Assembly: GCA_963924555.1 (NCBI GenBank)
Contig: OZ004587.1
Span: 4,526,001 to 4,590,000 of the forward strand
From: Crambe crambe
Taxonomy: Eukaryota; Porifera; Demospongiae; Poecilosclerida; Crambeidae
DNA: 64,000 bases
Direction of reading: 5' to 3'
Below are positions 43,201-53,361 of this stretch, in pieces. Made by a program: the position numbers and the translations under genes. Below the pieces are notes generated by a model. It had not been told where the DNA came from and did no database searches. It saw only the letters and a program-made list of their open reading frames with translations. Within the stretch, counting starts at the first letter, position 1, and every line of letters starts with the position of its first letter.

Positions 43201-46030
43201 TTTTTCCCTTACTTGTTCCTAGTCTTTTTTCCTCTCTTTTATGGTTTTAGCTATGTATAGAGTTAATTCTTCTATGCAGGGGACAGACGGAAGAAGAATA
43301 GTTCTCCAATAGCATAGCAACGAGTTAAGGTGTTGTGTTATTGTTGAGCTATACTTGGAGGTTGAAGATGCTGAAATAGAGTCTACCGGTAGCTGGATAA
43401 AATCCCCAAGTTGATAGTCAGTGTAGTCCATTATAGAGCTAGCTAGCTGAGTAATATTATAATTTCGAATAATTAGATATTAAATACATGCGCATGCGTA
43501 TTATAGAAAAGATGGCTTCCTAATTGAATTAGTCGAGTGCTGTGCTCCGTAGTGTCTACTGTTTTCATCGACTCTTTCGAGGATCAATGAGTAGAAAAGA
43601 TCGTAGTTCGTAGAATTTGGAGTGGATTTATCCAGAAATCATGGCTGTAGCTTGAGTGGTTCGAGAGATATGGTTGTCTAAGAAGAATAATAATAAGAAT
43701 GAAGAATATAGCGATTTACCTGCTTGCCGTATTTCTGAAGCGGTAAGCTCCCTGGTCCTGAAACTTGGTCTGCACATTGTAGTAGGCTCTAGTAGGCTGG
43801 ATAATCATTCACAGTAGCTTTTGTTAGGTCTAAGTGGGGGAACTAGAATTTCACTTTTGTATTAGTCTATAGGCGACACGCGCAGCCATCCGAGTCATCC
43901 CTACATAGAGAGTGTTACCACACTCTCTGATATACGTACAGTATATATTATTTTTTAATGAGTCATGACCTGCGAGTCAGCTTGCTTGCTGAATTACAAG
44001 TAAGCTGTAACAAAGAAAATAAATTAATTGATTATTACCCAATCTAGGGTAGTCTCAGTGGATGCTGCATTGTTGATGTGCCTGTGCAAAAAAAAAAAAA
44101 AAAAAAATAATAATAATAATAATAATAATGCTAAATCCATTTCACATGCTTGCAGTGCATGTAGCTATTAATCACTCTTTCCAAATTGGGATAAAGGTAT
44201 GAGATGCCAGATGGGTTGTGCCAATAATAATAAGTTCCAACCTTGACTAAACATGTATCCATCTACTGTATGTAGTGAATTGCACTTAATAATGTTGCAA
44301 CTGCTCAAATAAAATTAATGACAGCATGAAACAGGTCGATTTCCACACTAGCAGCTACATAACTGCCTGGACCTTTCTACTGTGTGCTTGTTATTCCTTG
44401 CAGAAAACTAAGTTGATAGATGTGGATGGAAAAAAAGTCTACCTTGAAATTGTAAGTTAAATCATGTGTTGGGGGGGGGGGGGGGGGGGGAGGGAGGGAG
44501 GGGAGGCTAACCCCATACATTCTCTGATATTATAACTAGCCTGTTATTATGGGTGTAGCTAGATAAGAGTAATTGAGGAAGGAAAAGGTATATACCACAA
44601 AACATTACTTAGGTACCATTTCCTTCCCCAATAATCCACACCAATTTCCATCCCAAATAATACACATCTATTTCCTTCCCCACTGCAGTGTAGCAGAGAT
44701 TTTCCACTCTGTAACCTAACAGGACCTCACCAGCACTAGCTAACATCATCTCAGTTGCTAACTAATAATTTTTCATGTTAAAAATAATGTTGATAGCTAT
44801 TAACTAAAGTAGCTAGCCTGTAATAAGCTATAAATACACATTTCTCATGTAAATAATTTCATACAGGAACAACTAAATAAAGCATGGTAGAAAGTATAAA
44901 AGCATGAGCAGTATTAGTTAAATTTAGCTAGTTCAATGTTCAACTTGACATTTTGAAAAGAGGCACCCCCTTATCATTAATTGCAATCATACTGACTCAC
45001 CTTGCAGTGGGACAAAATAGTGGACAGGCTCCCATCCAAAACCGTGGCTGATCCCTTCTCCTGTTATTATGGTGCTCATGGCATTATCTTGGTCTATGAC
45101 ATCTCCGATGAGGTATCATTTATAATTGTACGTATGTGACAGTCCCAGGCAGAAATCAAATTATTAGAGGCATTGATTCTTGGCCACTTTTTAAAGTTTA
45201 GACTCATGACTACTAGTGGCCTAGTTCTTTCTTAAAATTTGCTATAGAAAGAGTTCACAATCATTATGGAAGAAGTTTCATTAAAACAGGTTTGAGAAAT
45301 TGCCATTCAATTAAACATGGGACTGTCACATAATCGTGATCAGGTAATTTCCAATTCCTTTGGTGCTTTCTGTGTATGCCAATGTGATATAATGTTAATA
45401 GTTATTTTCACTGAGGCACAGAGGCCTGGGATTCTCCCCACCTTCTCCAGCTAGAGTTTCCCTACCCAACACACTTTTTCAGTATAAAGAAAAGAGACTT
45501 GCTTGCAGCCAGACTGCTTTTGTGTAGTATGAGTGGGTGTGGCCATGTTTCAAATTGTTTCCCCATAATTACCCCACGTGTGCATGTGCAGCAAGGGGTA
45601 AAGCAATCTGTCATGGTGTCGATATAATTATATATAGCTATGCCGAAAAACCATAAAATTAATCATCGCTTTTAAGCTCTATTGCAATGGCAGAAGACTT
45701 ACCTCTCAAATATAGCTCCACAACAGTAGTCTAACTTGGCAAACCACCTTCATTGCCAAACAGAAATCACAACTTCTAACAAGTTCTAATTAAACGTATG
45801 TAATTCGCTCCATATGGCATGCAAAATTTGCAAGGGGTTATGAAATCTATGATTGCTCTTTTCATTAAGTAATTTGGCTACAGTTTACTTGTAAGTACTT
45901 TTACACTGTTTATATAGGGTAATTAAATATTTTTTCATGTGATTAATTTTGGGGTTGTTGAACATGACCACGAAATAAATTAATATTGAAAATTTCCCAA
46001 TGTTGCTGTATTTTTGCCCAATCATCAGCA

Positions 46031-46090
<60 letters not shown>

Positions 46091-46738
46091 TCTCCATGGC
46101 ACCAGCTCAGTCAGTAGTAGTATCCAATTGCTTAATTTAGCACTCGTGCCACAATTATTGGGTCCTTTCTGAGCCATTCCATGTATTATTTCTGTACATA
46201 GCGATCTTTTTTCAATATTCATTCATCATGGCTGTCAGAGATTGAGTTTCATTTCAGTCATGAAGTGGTAATGATGCTGGTGGGAAATAAAACTGACTTG
46301 GACATATCAAGAAGAGTCGAAAAAGCCACTGCAGCAGTAAGTGCCTATAAGTACAGATGTGGTGCAATATATACAATCATACTAGACTGTGACTGACATA
46401 CTAGCAGGCCTTCCCCTCTTCACCTTCCTTATATTCTCCTTCTCTCATTTCATCTTTCATTTTATTTCTCCCTTCTTTCCTTTCCCCCTTCCTCTTTCTC
46501 TGCTCTCCCTTCTCCTCCTTCCCTCCACACCCCCTTCCCCATCTCCTCACAGCACTTAGCAGAGCACGAAGGGATGGAGTACCAGGAGACCAGTGCCAAA
46601 ACTGGCGTTAATGTGAACGAAATGTTTGAGTCCCTTGTCCACCGCATCATATCAAAAGGCAAGGAGGCAGATCCAGAGGTCATCAGGATAAATCGCCCAT
46701 CTCAAGGTCATAGCTCTAAGTGTTGTGGCAATGCATAG
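38560..46738 (+). CDS. Rab8/10/1-like small GTPase with degenerate switches, 7 exons, 202 aa (copy A)
   Basis: Exons: 38560-38588, 39953-40016, 40526-40567, 44404-44451, 45008-45112, 46202-46336, 46553-46738. All phases close and the length is typical for a Rab. Seen: P-loop GDPGVGKTS, VDGKKVYLEIWD, YYGAHGIILVYDISDERSF, G4 NKTD, G5 ETSAK, and C-terminal KCCGNA, a CCxxx-type prenylation tail. Missing: the switch-I Thr (TIG is replaced by DDYGEDMKT) and the G3 DTAGQE (WDKIVDR instead). It would bind membranes through the tail, but nucleotide switching and hydrolysis are doubtful. The closest resemblance is Rab8/Rab10/Rab1 (YDIxxExSF, EIxxH..VVMMLVGNK). Confidence 0.88.
38800..38862. repeat. (GTT)n microsatellite
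   Basis: A trinucleotide run in Rab A intron 1; a counterpart lies at about 55060-55095 in copy B. Confidence 0.85.
40120..40280. repeat. (GAA)n and (CA)n microsatellites
   Basis: (AGA)n at about 40123-40162 and (CA)n at about 40247-40279 in Rab A intron 2. Copy B has lost most of the GAA run and greatly expanded the CA run. Confidence 0.9.
41140..41373. mobile_element. Foldback MITE, copy 1
   Basis: Two arms of about 95 bp mirror each other (GACCATTGCTCAAAAAAGTA at left; TTTTTTGAGCAGTGGTCATC at right), with TGTAGGGATTGTTGGCTGGA near the loop. A close copy lies at 42969-43193, and homology continues into the flanks. Confidence 0.85.
41630..42639. mobile_element. 1.0-kb MITE, GGGAGGTCACTCCC family
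   Basis: TIRs of about 50 bp start GGGAGGTCACTCCCATTCAC and contain CTCTGTACATACGT and GGGGTCAA. The interior is rich in TTGACC repeats. A second MITE is nested inside (42056-42263). It splits a longer repeated unit whose uninterrupted version is at 43194-43730. Confidence 0.85.
42056..42263. mobile_element. Nested MITE
   Basis: GGGCATATCGAGCCGCGAAG at left is mirrored by CTTTGCAACTCGATAAGGCC at right, with GAGAGGGCATGCAACT in both arms. Wholly inside the 41630-42639 element, so it inserted later. Confidence 0.8.
42650..43730. repeat. Direct repeats surrounding the foldback copies
   Basis: The block TAATTTCGAATAATTAGATA through GAGATATGGTTGTCTAAGAA occurs at about 42685-42915 and again at 43450-43690. 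The block TTGTTGAGCTATACTTGGA through GAGTCTACCGGTAG occurs at about 41530-41580 and 43340-43392. Together with the foldback (42969-43193) they show a composite repeat present twice. Confidence 0.8.
43740..44403. other. Rest of Rab A intron 3
   Basis: The sequence holds a poly-A/(TAA)n run at about 44089-44128 and a segment at about 44050-44215 that appears in reverse orientation in copy B (58470-58610). No coding potential. Confidence 0.6.
44471..44504. repeat. Poly-G / GGGA tract
   Basis: About 20 G followed by GGGAGGGAGG just after Rab A exon 4. G-quadruplex-prone on the sense strand. Confidence 0.8.
46031..46092. repeat. (TC)n microsatellite
   Basis: A pure CT run of about 60 bp upstream of Rab A exon 6; the copy-B counterpart (62452-62599) is more than twice as long. 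Confidence 0.9.
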
Positions 46739-48282
46739 TTCTAATTATTTTTTGTGGGACTGATCATAATTATTGTTTGTTTTTAATTTTTATTTGGCTT
46801 GTACAGTAGAACTCAATGGGACCAACCCAAGTTTGGATATGTTAAATTTCCGGATATCTTTTATAAAATTTAATGCTTTACCCTATGATGAGTCTTATCT
46901 CATGCAATTGCGCAAAACATGATAAACTATCGGCTGAAGTTATGTCTAATTAAAAAAAAAACACCATTAAGAGCTTTAAAATGATACCAGTATAGCTAAC
47001 TCCGTTTTCCATTGGACCACTACATGTATGATTATAATACCTTGTTGGAAACATGCATGTGTGAGAGTCCCAGGTATAGAAATCAAAATTTTATATAGTT
47101 TTTAAAGTAGAATGGGCAACATGCTCTAATGAAAATTAATTGTCCAAAACTTCTGTCATGTGTTCTATAATGATTGAACCAACTCTATAGCAAATTCCAA
47201 GACCTAGGCCACTAGTAGTCATCAGTTATGGACAGCTAAAGTATGGAAAAGTGGCCAAGAATCAATGTGTCTAATATTCGATCTCTACCTGGATTCTTCA
47301 TACTACAATTTGCATTAAACATGATTGTGCACTTTCAATCATGTTCATGGGTAATAATGCAAGTATGCTTGGCAATTCTCTTCAAACGTCTTGAGTTGAT
47401 GACACAGGGAAAGTTGAGTTGGAGTTTCCTCCATTGTTCGTTGTTGTAGTTCATTTCAAAAGACAGTCTCAATCAAGATGTTCCTCTTGGCCTTCACAAC
47501 AGAAGAGCCATCTTTGGAAGGGAAACTCATCTTCTCCACTTCCTGTTTGGAGCTCAGTTTGATAGTCATCACTGACTGAGATGGATTGGGATTTTCTGCA
47601 AAGGACATAGTATAGTAGGACATAGTATAGTAGGACATAGTATATTAGGACATAGTATGGTAGGACATAGTATAGTAGGACATAGTATATTAGGACATAG
47701 TATGGTAGGACATAGTATAGTAGGACATAGTATATTAGAACATAGTATGGTAGGATATATTATGGTAGGACATAGCATCTAGTATGGTAGGACATTGTAT
47801 ATAGTATAGTACAGTAGGACATTCACCCTGCCCCTTGATCATTCATTATAACTGCTGTAACTTTCTCAATTCTTAACCTAATTTCTAGGTTATTGCATGT
47901 CATGTAGTAAATTACAAACCATGCACAGTTAATTTAGAGACCAATGTGTGGATTGACTCATTGCTACAGGTTTGAAAACAAGCAAACAGACTGGACAACG
48001 AGTTCATTTTCGTGGTTAAGACTTGAATAACTGCCTTTGTGTACAGGGTTTTGCAGAACAGAGCTTGAAGACTGACTGCTCCTTATTTGAAAGTAGTAGC
48101 AGAGTTAGAACAATAGGCCTGGATCACAACAATTTGAGTATATTCTAACCATTATAGTATACATGACAGAAGTTTGGAACTAATTCATCAAAGCATAATT
48201 ATTTTGAGAAGCAGTAAATATTCAGTAAAGTTACTGTAATGTAGCTATATATAACACTAGATTTCTACATGGGACAGTCACA
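46739..48282. other. Downstream of Rab A
   Basis: Mostly non-coding. A tandem array of TAGGACATAGTATA(G/T) units spans about 47600-47825. A possible minus-strand exon occupies about 47457-47595 (see separate entry). A fragment similar to 47530-47570 also occurs near 53690-53725. Confidence 0.5.
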
Positions 48283-48861
48283 TAGGGGCGGATCCAAGGG
48301 AGTGGCATTGGGGGCAGATGCCCCCCCCCCCTTTTATAGCAAGTTGCGGTAGCTGTAGCTTGACTAGCTAACCTTCGCTCCTGCAGCCAGGCACTAGCTA
48401 ACCTTCGCTCCTGCAGCCAGGCACTAGCTAACCTTCGTTCCTGTAGCTAGTAAGTTGCAGTAGCTTAACTAGCTAACCTTCGGCTTCGCTGCAGCCAGGT
48501 TTGTTTTATATTAAAGTGGGCGTTTCTAATTAAAAGTGGGCGTTTCTAATTAAAAGTGGGCGTGGTCTTTGAAAATTTTCTCTGCGCTTATGTGCGGATC
48601 TAAAATGCCCCCTCCTTTCGAAATCCTGGATCCACCCCTGGTCACAGATGTTATTGGTTCACTTACAGAGAGTTTTAAGCCCTTGCTTGGCTGTTTAGTG
48701 ATTGTGGGGTTGGCAGGTTGAGGAGCTTGGTCCTCTGATGCTCCTGACGAGGGGACAATCAGGGAGGGAATAGTGGGTGTGGCAGGAGTTAGAGGGGTCC
48801 AGTTGAACATCGGCAGCTCCTGAATGAAGCAGTCAATTATGGTGTAATTTACTGCCACCAA
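47457..48861 (-). CDS. Putative minus-strand gene, two exon-like segments
   Basis: An upstream segment (about 48861-48667) encodes IIDCFIQELPMFNWTPL... and a Pro/Thr/Ser-rich stretch ending KGLKLS before a GTAAGT donor. A downstream segment (47595-47457) after TTTGCAG encodes KLSSKQEVEKMSFPSKDG.. ILIETVF and a stop. The phases do not join directly, so at least one further exon would be needed, or one segment is wrong. There is no recognised domain and the 5' end is not found. It could be the 3' part of a gene cut by the duplication boundary at about 48880. Confidence 0.3.
47600..47825. repeat. GGACATAGTATA tandem repeat
   Basis: About 14 copies of a 14-15-bp unit (TAGGACATAGTATAG and variants with TATT or TATGG). 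Open frames across it are repeat artefacts. Confidence 0.9.
48283..48640. mobile_element. hAT-like MITE with GTCACA flanks
   Basis: The termini TAGGGGCGGATCCA and TGGATCCACCCCTG are of the CAGGGGCGGATC type common in hAT elements. GTCACA flanks both sides (48277-48282 and 48641-48646). The interior has three tandem copies of CTAGCTAACCTTCGCTCCTG. Confidence 0.7.
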
Positions 48862-49427
48862 TGGTAGGCCTTAGCCTTAATGGGATGGTCGTGACCATAA
48901 GATCAGTAAGTGCAAGTGTAACCTGTGATGGTCCCATGTAGAAATCTAGCCTCGTACCCAGGCCCGCTTTTTTCGCGGGGGCGGTTGAAAAGCGCTGCTG
49001 GTATAAGTTGCATGCGCATGCGCTTAATTAGACACGAAATAATACGTACAGAGGGAATCTTGCAAAATGCTGAGTGTGCATTCTCGCGCATGCTCAAATT
49101 TTGAGCTTCGAAAATCTCACCGGAGATGGTGAATAGCATGCTAATAGGTTAGAACTATACTAGAATAGTCACTAGCTAGCTCTTCAAAGCTTACTTCTCT
49201 AAAGTCCTGAACAAATCTGAGCACAATTTCAAAAATTCAAGCAGTGCGCATGCGTAGTAGTCCGAGGCCTGACGACCAATTTTTGCAAGATTCCCTAAAA
49301 TCTCTGTAAAATTTCGTCCATGATGAATGATGTAATCATAAAAACGTATATAGCACGGAATTTTCAAGATCTTTGCAATTTGCCGGAAAAACCGGAAATA
49401 GACCTGTGATCGTGATAATCACGTGAC

Positions 49428-50585
49428 TTGCCATGTGCCGCGCCGCTAGGTACACGCACACTATACTGTACTCTGGTGATGTCTGGCCCAAGGGATCTTT
49501 CAGCACTACTTCAGAAGCAGATACACGATCTACAGCAGGCAATAACAAAGAACCAAAAATTCCACAGCACATCACAGTTATTCCAAGCTGTAACGCAGTC
49601 TGTAGCAACTACAACACCACCTCCAAGGATCCAGGCTTTATCGCAGTCTGTAGCAACTACAACACCACCTCCAAGGATCCAGGCTTTATCACAGTCTGTA
49701 GCAACTGCAACACCACCTCTATGGATCCAATCTGTATCACAGAGTGTGGAAGTTGGTGGGTCTAGCTCTAATGCCAATCCTCCTTCAATTTCATATCAAT
49801 ATAAAGTACGTATTATTAATCCTTGCAAGAAAAGTGAGGTGAAAGTGCGTCTTCTTCATCATTTTTCTTCAAAGTTTGAATCTATAGATTCTCTGAAGCA
49901 ACTATTAATGAGACAATTTAAGGACTCAGTTCCTTGTACCACAGAATTTAATGTTGGTTTTATGGAAGGAAGTCAACAAGCCAAGATTTGGCTGGCAAAC
50001 GAGGATGATTTATGTAGCATGTATGAAGTCTATAAAAATGGTGGCAATATTACCTTATGGTGTGATGGCTGCTCCTTCCATGATTCTAGTTCCAGCAGTG
50101 GCAGTGGTCAAGCTTCAAAAAGGAAAAGAGACTGTGAAACATCTACAAGGAGACAAGAAAAAGAGGAAGAAGTTGACAGTGTTTTTAAGGAACTAAGCAA
50201 GAAGCACGAGGGGATGGAAAATACTAAGTTGCGTTTATGGGCACGTATGATATGTGGAGGTTTGCATGATGATTATGATGAACCTCCCAATGTTCCTGCC
50301 TTTAACCTCGAAAGGAAACGGCCAAGGAGAGAAAATGTCTCTGATGCTCTTGCTGGTGCAGCGACAGCTATATGTAAAGCACTGTCACCTGCTTCAACAG
50401 TAAGTGATAGTTGTAGTTCCCAAAACATATCCACCTTTTCTCCCACAAAGACAGTCACTTTGCGTATGAAAAATTATGAACAATTGAGATACTTAAAACA
50501 GTTATACGAGGATGGGATACTGGAAGAAAAAGAATATGATGAACAGAAAGGGAATATAATGATGACACTTAGTAAACTAAATTAA
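49428..50585 (+). CDS. Transposon accessory protein, PB1-like plus SHOCT-like, 385 aa
   Basis: Single intact frame inside the transposon. The start at 49479 (MSGPRDLSALL..) may be the real one, which would give 368 aa. N-terminal part: three 16-aa repeats of SVATTTPPPRIQALSQ type. Middle (about 123-215): YKVRIINPCKKSEVKVRLLH .. ESIDSLKQLLMRQ .. ANEDDLCSMYEVYKNGGNI, which reads as a PB1/ubiquitin-like beta-grasp. Then come basic KRKR and KRPRR patches (nuclear localisation) and a conserved block KLRLWARMICGGLHDDYDEP. The C-terminus, LRYLKQLYEDGILEEKEYDE, is SHOCT-like. I recall relatives in repeated loci of cnidarians and sponges. Likely partner of the transposase; exact role unknown. Confidence 0.8.
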   Translation: MPCAAPLGTRTLYCTLVMSGPRDLSALLQKQIHDLQQAITKNQKFHSTSQLFQAVTQSVATTTPPPRIQALSQSVATTTPPPRIQALSQSVATATPPLWIQSVSQSVEVGGSSSNANPPSISYQYKVRIINPCKKSEVKVRLLHHFSSKFESIDSLKQLLMRQFKDSVPCTTEFNVGFMEGSQQAKIWLANEDDLCSMYEVYKNGGNITLWCDGCSFHDSSSSSGSGQASKRKRDCETSTRRQEKEEEVDSVFKELSKKHEGMENTKLRLWARMICGGLHDDYDEPPNVPAFNLERKRPRRENVSDALAGAATAICKALSPASTVSDSCSSQNISTFSPTKTVTLRMKNYEQLRYLKQLYEDGILEEKEYDEQKGNIMMTLSKLN

Positions 50586-50603
50586 TGTGATCTGATCATT
50601 CAG

Positions 50604-51590
50604 TTAGCTATATATTTTGGGATGATTTATCCAACCAATGCAATCTTCTGGTGTGATTTCAGCAAAACTCATTAGTAATAGTGTTTCTATATCATTGATA
50701 TGCTGCATAGTATTCTCATATGATTTCAAACTTGACTTGACCTTTGAGAAAGCTTCTTCAATTGGGTTGAAGTCAGGAGAATAGGGAGGAAGGAATAAAA
50801 TAAGTGAGCCAATATCTTCTATAGATTTCACAGCTTCAGGGACATGATGAACTGTACAGTTATCTAAAATTACAACTGAGTGAGGATTCCTGCCATTAAA
50901 AGGCATAAGATGGGGTAATAAGTGAGTTTGAATAAAGTCATAAAATTCACCTCCATCGGTTGTCCCTTTCACCATTTTCACATCTAGAAGTCCAGCTACT
51001 GACATGCATGCAATGGCAGATACTCTTTCTCCTCGAACCAACATCTTATGACTCTGCAGTGGTTTTCCACGCCTACTGTAGCCATACTTCCTGATGAAAT
51101 TTCTAGTATCGGCACCAGTTTCATCAACAAAAATTAGTGTATTAGATGAGAATGAAGATACATCTAGTATATATTTTTGTCGTAAGAATGTATCCTGTTG
51201 TAATGCTTTAATTCGTAGCTTCTGTCGAGTGAATCCACTTTTAGACAAGTATTTGCATATGGTAGACACATCAACAGAAATGGCAAGCGAGTTCATCAAT
51301 TCAGTTTTAATTTCTCTCAAATATATACCTGGATTATCAATTACTAACTGTAGAATCAATAGTTTAGCTGGGTTGGTTAATTTGATAAATGATCTTTCTG
51401 GATATGGTCTTTTCCTTACTTCCCCAGTTTCATGGAAAAGTTTGAGGGTTCTATAAATAGTTGACTTATCTACACAAAGATTTTTTGCAATATCTTCAGC
51501 AGACTTCCCCATAGCATCATGCTGCCATACCACCCTCCATCTCATATCTTCACTATAAGCATCAGTTCTGCTTTTTTCACAAGAGTACAT
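50604..51590 (-). CDS. DD34E transposase, IS630/Tc1-like, 328 aa
   Basis: Intact frame, convergent with the accessory gene; the two stop codons are 18 bp apart. N-terminal HTH (about 15-62: GKSAEDIAKNLCVDKSTIYR) followed by a second winged-helix-like part. Catalytic triad: D156 (FVDETGAD), D243 (VILDNCTVHH) and E278 (PDFNPIEEAF), with 34 residues between the last two, as in Tc1/IS630 proteins. All catalytic residues are present. It cuts and pastes the flanking TIR element, and probably the related MITEs too. Tc1/mariner elements normally duplicate TA, so the 8-9-bp flanks here are unexpected. Confidence 0.92.
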   Translation of the reverse strand: MYSCEKSRTDAYSEDMRWRVVWQHDAMGKSAEDIAKNLCVDKSTIYRTLKLFHETGEVRKRPYPERSFIKLTNPAKLLILQLVIDNPGIYLREIKTELMNSLAISVDVSTICKYLSKSGFTRQKLRIKALQQDTFLRQKYILDVSSFSSNTLIFVDETGADTRNFIRKYGYSRRGKPLQSHKMLVRGERVSAIACMSVAGLLDVKMVKGTTDGGEFYDFIQTHLLPHLMPFNGRNPHSVVILDNCTVHHVPEAVKSIEDIGSLILFLPPYSPDFNPIEEAFSKVKSSLKSYENTMQHINDIETLLLMSFAEITPEDCIGWINHPKIYS

Positions 51591-51710
51591 TGTGTATTTG
51601 AAATTGGAGCCATTAATAATAGCACGTGATGTTAGCGCATTGCGCGTGTAGCGGCTCGCTAAATTAACTGCAAAGACCAGGAAATTCCCTGTAGCTAGCT
51701 AGCTAGATCT

Positions 51711-52272
51711 AGTCTGGCGGCGCCGACCCTTTACCTCCTTTTCTTGGGGGCGGGGGGAGGGAAAGGGTCTGGTAACTCTAGCATAAACAAGTTGTGTCAA
51801 CGCTGCCAGGACGGCGGCCCAATCAGATTGCTAGAAATTGGTGCGCGCGCTCTTCTTAATTACCCGCGTGCTTCCCGGCATGGCTAGCTGTAGACTGTAG
51901 TGTAGCGATGGCAGAACAGCTACCTAGCGACCACAGTTCCCCTGTGCATGATGAGCGCTTCAAGAAGCATTTAGATTCGACTGAATAAAGCCTGAATAGT
52001 TACAGACTGTAGCAGGGGTAATTATTCTGAGAACAGCAGGCTCTCTCCCCTTCTCTAGCCCTTCTCCTTGGCTGCTCTTCTACAAACTTGTTCTTCAGCC
52101 TCCTGTCTCCAAACACACCGAGCCATGACTAGCAGTAAGCCCCACCCATCAATTGCAAATACGTGCGCGAAAATATTTATTGTGATGTAATCTGTGATGT
52201 CATGACACAACTCATTTATGCTAGAGTTACCAGACCCTTTCCCCCAAGGTAAAGGGTCGGCGCCGCCAGACT
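51711..52272. mobile_element. 562-bp MITE, TCTGGCG family, nested in the transposon
   Basis: The arms AGTCTGGCGGCGCCGACCCT.. and their mirror ..GGGTCGGCGCCGCCAGACT share GGGTCTGGTAACTCTAGCAT. AGATCT flanks it on both sides (51705-51710 and 52274-52279). Same family as 18634-19235. It lies between the transposase start and the right TIR, so it inserted after the transposon. Confidence 0.85.
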
Positions 52273-53251
52273 AAGATCTGGCTCCAGACCTTATCCACAT
52301 CTGTGAAAATGAACTAAGAAACAAGCCTATGGTAAAAAACAAAAGGTAAGACATGATACTTTGATAGCAGCGATTCTTCTCGTCTAACCAGTTGGTAGCG
52401 ACACAAACAAATAACAAACAGCTTGCACAGAACGCTTCTGGGAGTGAGGTGAGTTCAATCTAGCACAGAAAGACAGAACAGTCTAGAGCTAGCTAGCTGC
52501 TGACTCTCAAAATTACGATGATGTAATGTTTATTACGATTTGTGTAACGGACGTGCCCGAAAGTATAGCGAATCCCCCCTAAATGGGGGGATTGAGCGCA
52601 TGCGCATGCAACTTTTACCAGGCCCTTCGCTTTTCCACCGCCCCGCGAAAAAAGCGGGAAACGGGCCTGGGTACGAGGCTAGCAGAAATCAAACTTTATT
52701 CTCAAAGTTTACTTTTGCCATGACTGATGCTTTATTCTGAACTTTTTTTTTTCAAAAGTAGAAAGCGTGAATAAAGTTTGATTTCTACCCTTGACTGTCA
52801 CAATAACACTATTATTGTCCGGAATACCAGTTTAATGTATAGCTATAATAGAAAAAAATTGTCAGATAAAGGCAGAAAATGACAGGACAATGAATAAAGA
52901 AATTAACCGGAAAGTGACTGGCTATTATTTTATTATGAGCCCTGCTATTATTATGGTGGGGCTAGTCTCTATTGTATTCTCAGTCCCTCTTTCCTCTTTG
53001 TTCCTAAGAGTATCAAGATTCATTGTTGAGTCCAGCCCATCATTAGAAAACTGGAGTAGAGTACTTGGGTACAGCTTGATCGGCCCTTCCTTAACAGCTT
53101 AAACTTTACAATTTCATCCATTGGATAATAACTTCCTGTACACCACTATGACATAACGTTGTATGATGTAATCAAAAGTCACTGCTCTGTTAACTTAAGA
53201 CGACATTATAATACATAACCATTGATGAATTTGATGTTTGTCATCTCTCAG

Positions 53252-53361
53252 GTGATGATGACAGCCATAAAACTTCCAACAAGCCATTTTCCTCTTCTCC
53301 AAAGTCCAATTCAAGACAAAGTGATAAAGAGTTCAGCTGTGATGACGACTTGGAGCCATAG
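53252..53361 (+). pseudogene. Duplicated last exon of the helicase
   Basis: 110 bp nearly identical to helicase exon 18 (38031-38140), with the CTCTCAG acceptor and the stop in place. Changes include DKDFSW to DKEFSC. Without the rest of the gene it is an orphan exon of copy B. A more diverged third copy of its start occurs at about 54530-54590. Confidence 0.85.

Larger units (their letters stand above)
36885..48880. repeat. Tandem segmental duplication, unit A (about 12 kb)
   Basis: The unit runs from near the 3' end of helicase exon 17 through Rab copy A to just upstream of 48880, where copy B begins. Matching pairs: helicase last exon 38031/53252; Rab exons 38560/54804, 39953/56455, 40526/57544, 44404/59113, 45008/59621, 46202/62706, 46553/63107. 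The introns have diverged by many insertions. Confidence 0.85.
48946..52681. mobile_element. Two-gene DNA transposon with long TIRs, 3.7 kb
   Basis: The TIRs are about 85 bp: CTAGCCTCGTACCCAGGCCC, then TTTTTTCGCGGGG.. and GTTGCATGCGCATGCGCT, mirrored at 52600-52681. The flanks GTAGAAAT(C) at 48938 and GCAGAAAT(C) at 52682 form an 8-9-bp target duplication. The paralogous region of copy A carries GTAGAAATC uninterrupted near 36998. Cargo: a plus-strand accessory gene and a convergent minus-strand DD34E transposase, both open, so the element looks recently active. A TCTGGCGG-family MITE is nested at 51711-52272. Confidence 0.9.

Noticed and set aside
53080-53100. TTCCTTAAC as a second U12 branch site
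   Set aside because: No exon with a matching AC or AG acceptor follows and no U12 donor precedes it; a chance match in duplicated intron DNA.
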